Assembly (NCBI GenBank): GCA_002401105.1
Contig: NVSD01000035.1
Coordinates: 16,667 to 22,523 of the forward strand
Length of the DNA: 5,857 bases
Reading direction: 5' to 3'
Source of the DNA: Flavobacteriaceae bacterium
GTDB taxonomy: Bacteria; Bacteroidota; Bacteroidia; Flavobacteriales; Flavobacteriaceae
Shown here: positions 5,438-5,857 of the stretch, one piece after another
Layout of the letters: each line of letters begins with the position of its first letter
How positions within the stretch are numbered: the stretch's first letter is position 1
The notes under the pieces: generated by a model
What the model was told of the DNA's origin: nothing
Database searches by the model: none
Seen by the model: only the letters and a program-made list of their open reading frames with translations
Made by a program: the position numbers and the translations under genes

Positions 5438-5463
5438 AACATAAATACATATTTACATTATAA

Positions 5464-5495
5464 GACCTGTTCAATTATGAATGGGTCTTTTTTTT
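5464..5495 (+). terminator. intrinsic terminator, copy D
   Basis: Arms GACCTGTTCA (5464-5473) and TGAATGGGTC (5478-5487) surround the loop ATTA (ACTA in B and C) and are followed by eight T. The stem is unchanged from B and C, while sequence on both sides varies, so the structure is the conserved part. It lies 26 nt after the stop of the broken gene. Confidence 0.85.
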
Positions 5496-5593
5496 GTAAC
5501 GGTTTGCATATTAACATACGTATTTACAGACACTTTAACTCAAACCTGTTTTTCCTATTCTTAATTATATGTAAATAATGGAGTTTAACAAGT

Positions 5594-5621
5594 GAGTATA
5601 CTCTAATTATTGCTATTTTTG
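5594..5621 (+). promoter_or_regulatory. promoter with palindromic element, copy D
   Basis: TATTTTTG at 5614-5621 fits TAnnTTTG. The perfect palindrome GAGTATACTC (5594-5603) lies ten bases upstream, as in copy A, so these two promoters may share a regulator. No clear -33 box is seen. Confidence 0.65.
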
Positions 5622-5733
5622 GAAGGCAAGGTGCTTTGTATGACCTTGTTTAAAAACAAATTAATAATATCCCTGTACTATAGATATACCGTCATGTTTT
5701 GGTTTCTATTGTGGATATATAGGTGTTGGCAAA
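5622..5733 (+). promoter_or_regulatory. conserved 5' leader, copy D
   Basis: This copy has the best-paired 5' hairpin: CAAGGT (5627-5632) with ACCTTG (5643-5648), all Watson-Crick, where copies A and C have a G-U. A second possible stem pairs TATAG-A-TATACC (5680-5690) with GGATATATA (5713-5721), with a bulged A, around the conserved GTCATG...CTATTGT block. The predicted 5' UTR to the ATG at 5746 is about 120 nt. Confidence 0.45.
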
Positions 5734-5745
5734 AAGTTCGAAAAA

Positions 5746-5857
5746 ATGACAGAATTTAAACAAGAAGACATTAGACATCTTAATAAGATAATCAAAACTG
5801 TAAATTTTGACGAGGAATACGTTTTAAATAACATAAGAGAAATTTTAGATTTTGATA
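5746..5857 (+). CDS. start of an unknown gene, cut by the window end
   Basis: ATG at 5746 opens a frame of 37 complete codons that runs off the window. The product begins MTEFKQEDIRHLNK and is charged and helix-prone, with no signal peptide. It is not recognisable from this length. Its position behind copy D, at the same distance from the promoter as the other cargo genes, and the A-rich bases before the ATG support it as a real gene. Confidence 0.6.
   Translation, partial: MTEFKQEDIRHLNKIIKTVNFDEEYVLNNIREILDFD

Larger units (their letters stand above)
5360..5733 (+). repeat. repeat module copy D (gene tail, terminator, promoter, leader)
   Basis: This is the fourth direct copy, and the only one in which the gene tail extends left beyond the shared boundary (5360). 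It is therefore the closest to an ancestral arrangement: gene end, terminator, promoter, leader. It ends near GGATATATAGGTGTTGG, where cargo begins. Its promoter region is nearly identical to copy A, including the GAGTATACTC palindrome. Confidence 0.85.

Noticed and set aside
5121..5442. Two reverse-strand frames (5121-5387 and 5215-5442) over the gap and gene tail
   Set aside because: They run antisense to the conserved tail, whose differences between copies fall mostly at third positions of the + frame, and they cross REP palindromes.
170..5733. Invertible promoters (phase variation)
   Set aside because: All four modules point the same way, and I see no inverted repeats flanking a promoter, so DNA inversion is not supported.
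170..5733. Module as an insertion sequence
   Set aside because: There is no transposase frame, no terminal inverted repeats and no target duplications at the edges; left and right ends vary between copies.

Overview
The window is AT-rich DNA that looks like an accessory region of a Bacteroidota genome, most likely a flavobacterium. Four promoter-like sites match the Bacteroidota -7 consensus TAnnTTTG, start codons follow A-rich leaders rather than strong Shine-Dalgarno sites, and two products carry typical Bacteroidota secretion or lipoprotein signals. All supported genes lie on the + strand. No taxonomic database check was possible.

Layout. 1-170: unassigned sequence with an open frame cut by the window edge. 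170-386: repeat copy A (promoter plus leader), then an alpha/beta hydrolase (415-1299, TTG start). A 12-bp inverted repeat overlaps its stop codon, and a small lipoprotein gene follows (1357-2004). 2011-2387: copy B, then an exported protein with a probable outer-membrane beta-barrel (2423-3226). 3284-3541: copy C, then a DUF4062 protein (3592-4602) with a 95-residue protein 11 nt downstream (4614-4901). 4902-5359: about 460 bp with no intact gene, holding hairpins, one attC-like element and a pair of inverted REP-like palindromes. 5243-5437: the 3' end of a broken gene. 5360-5733: copy D, then the start of another gene (5746 to the window end).

The main feature is a module repeated four times in the same orientation. 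Its parts in order are a gene tail ending PETRTWFGRNISSIFRKKE-stop (copies B and D only), an intrinsic terminator (B, C, D), a spacer, a TAnnTTTG promoter, and a leader of about 110 nt that starts with a small hairpin. Each copy stands in front of different, unrelated cargo. Each transcription unit therefore has its own insulating terminator, its own promoter and a near-identical 5' UTR. This resembles a gene-cassette array in which the promoter-leader, rather than the cargo, is the shared part. Short attC-like elements and similar cargo-start sequences hint at an integron-related or recombination-built array, but no integrase gene is in view. The cargo (hydrolase, lipoprotein, outer-membrane protein, possible defence protein) shares no obvious pathway, which fits a collection of accessory genes.
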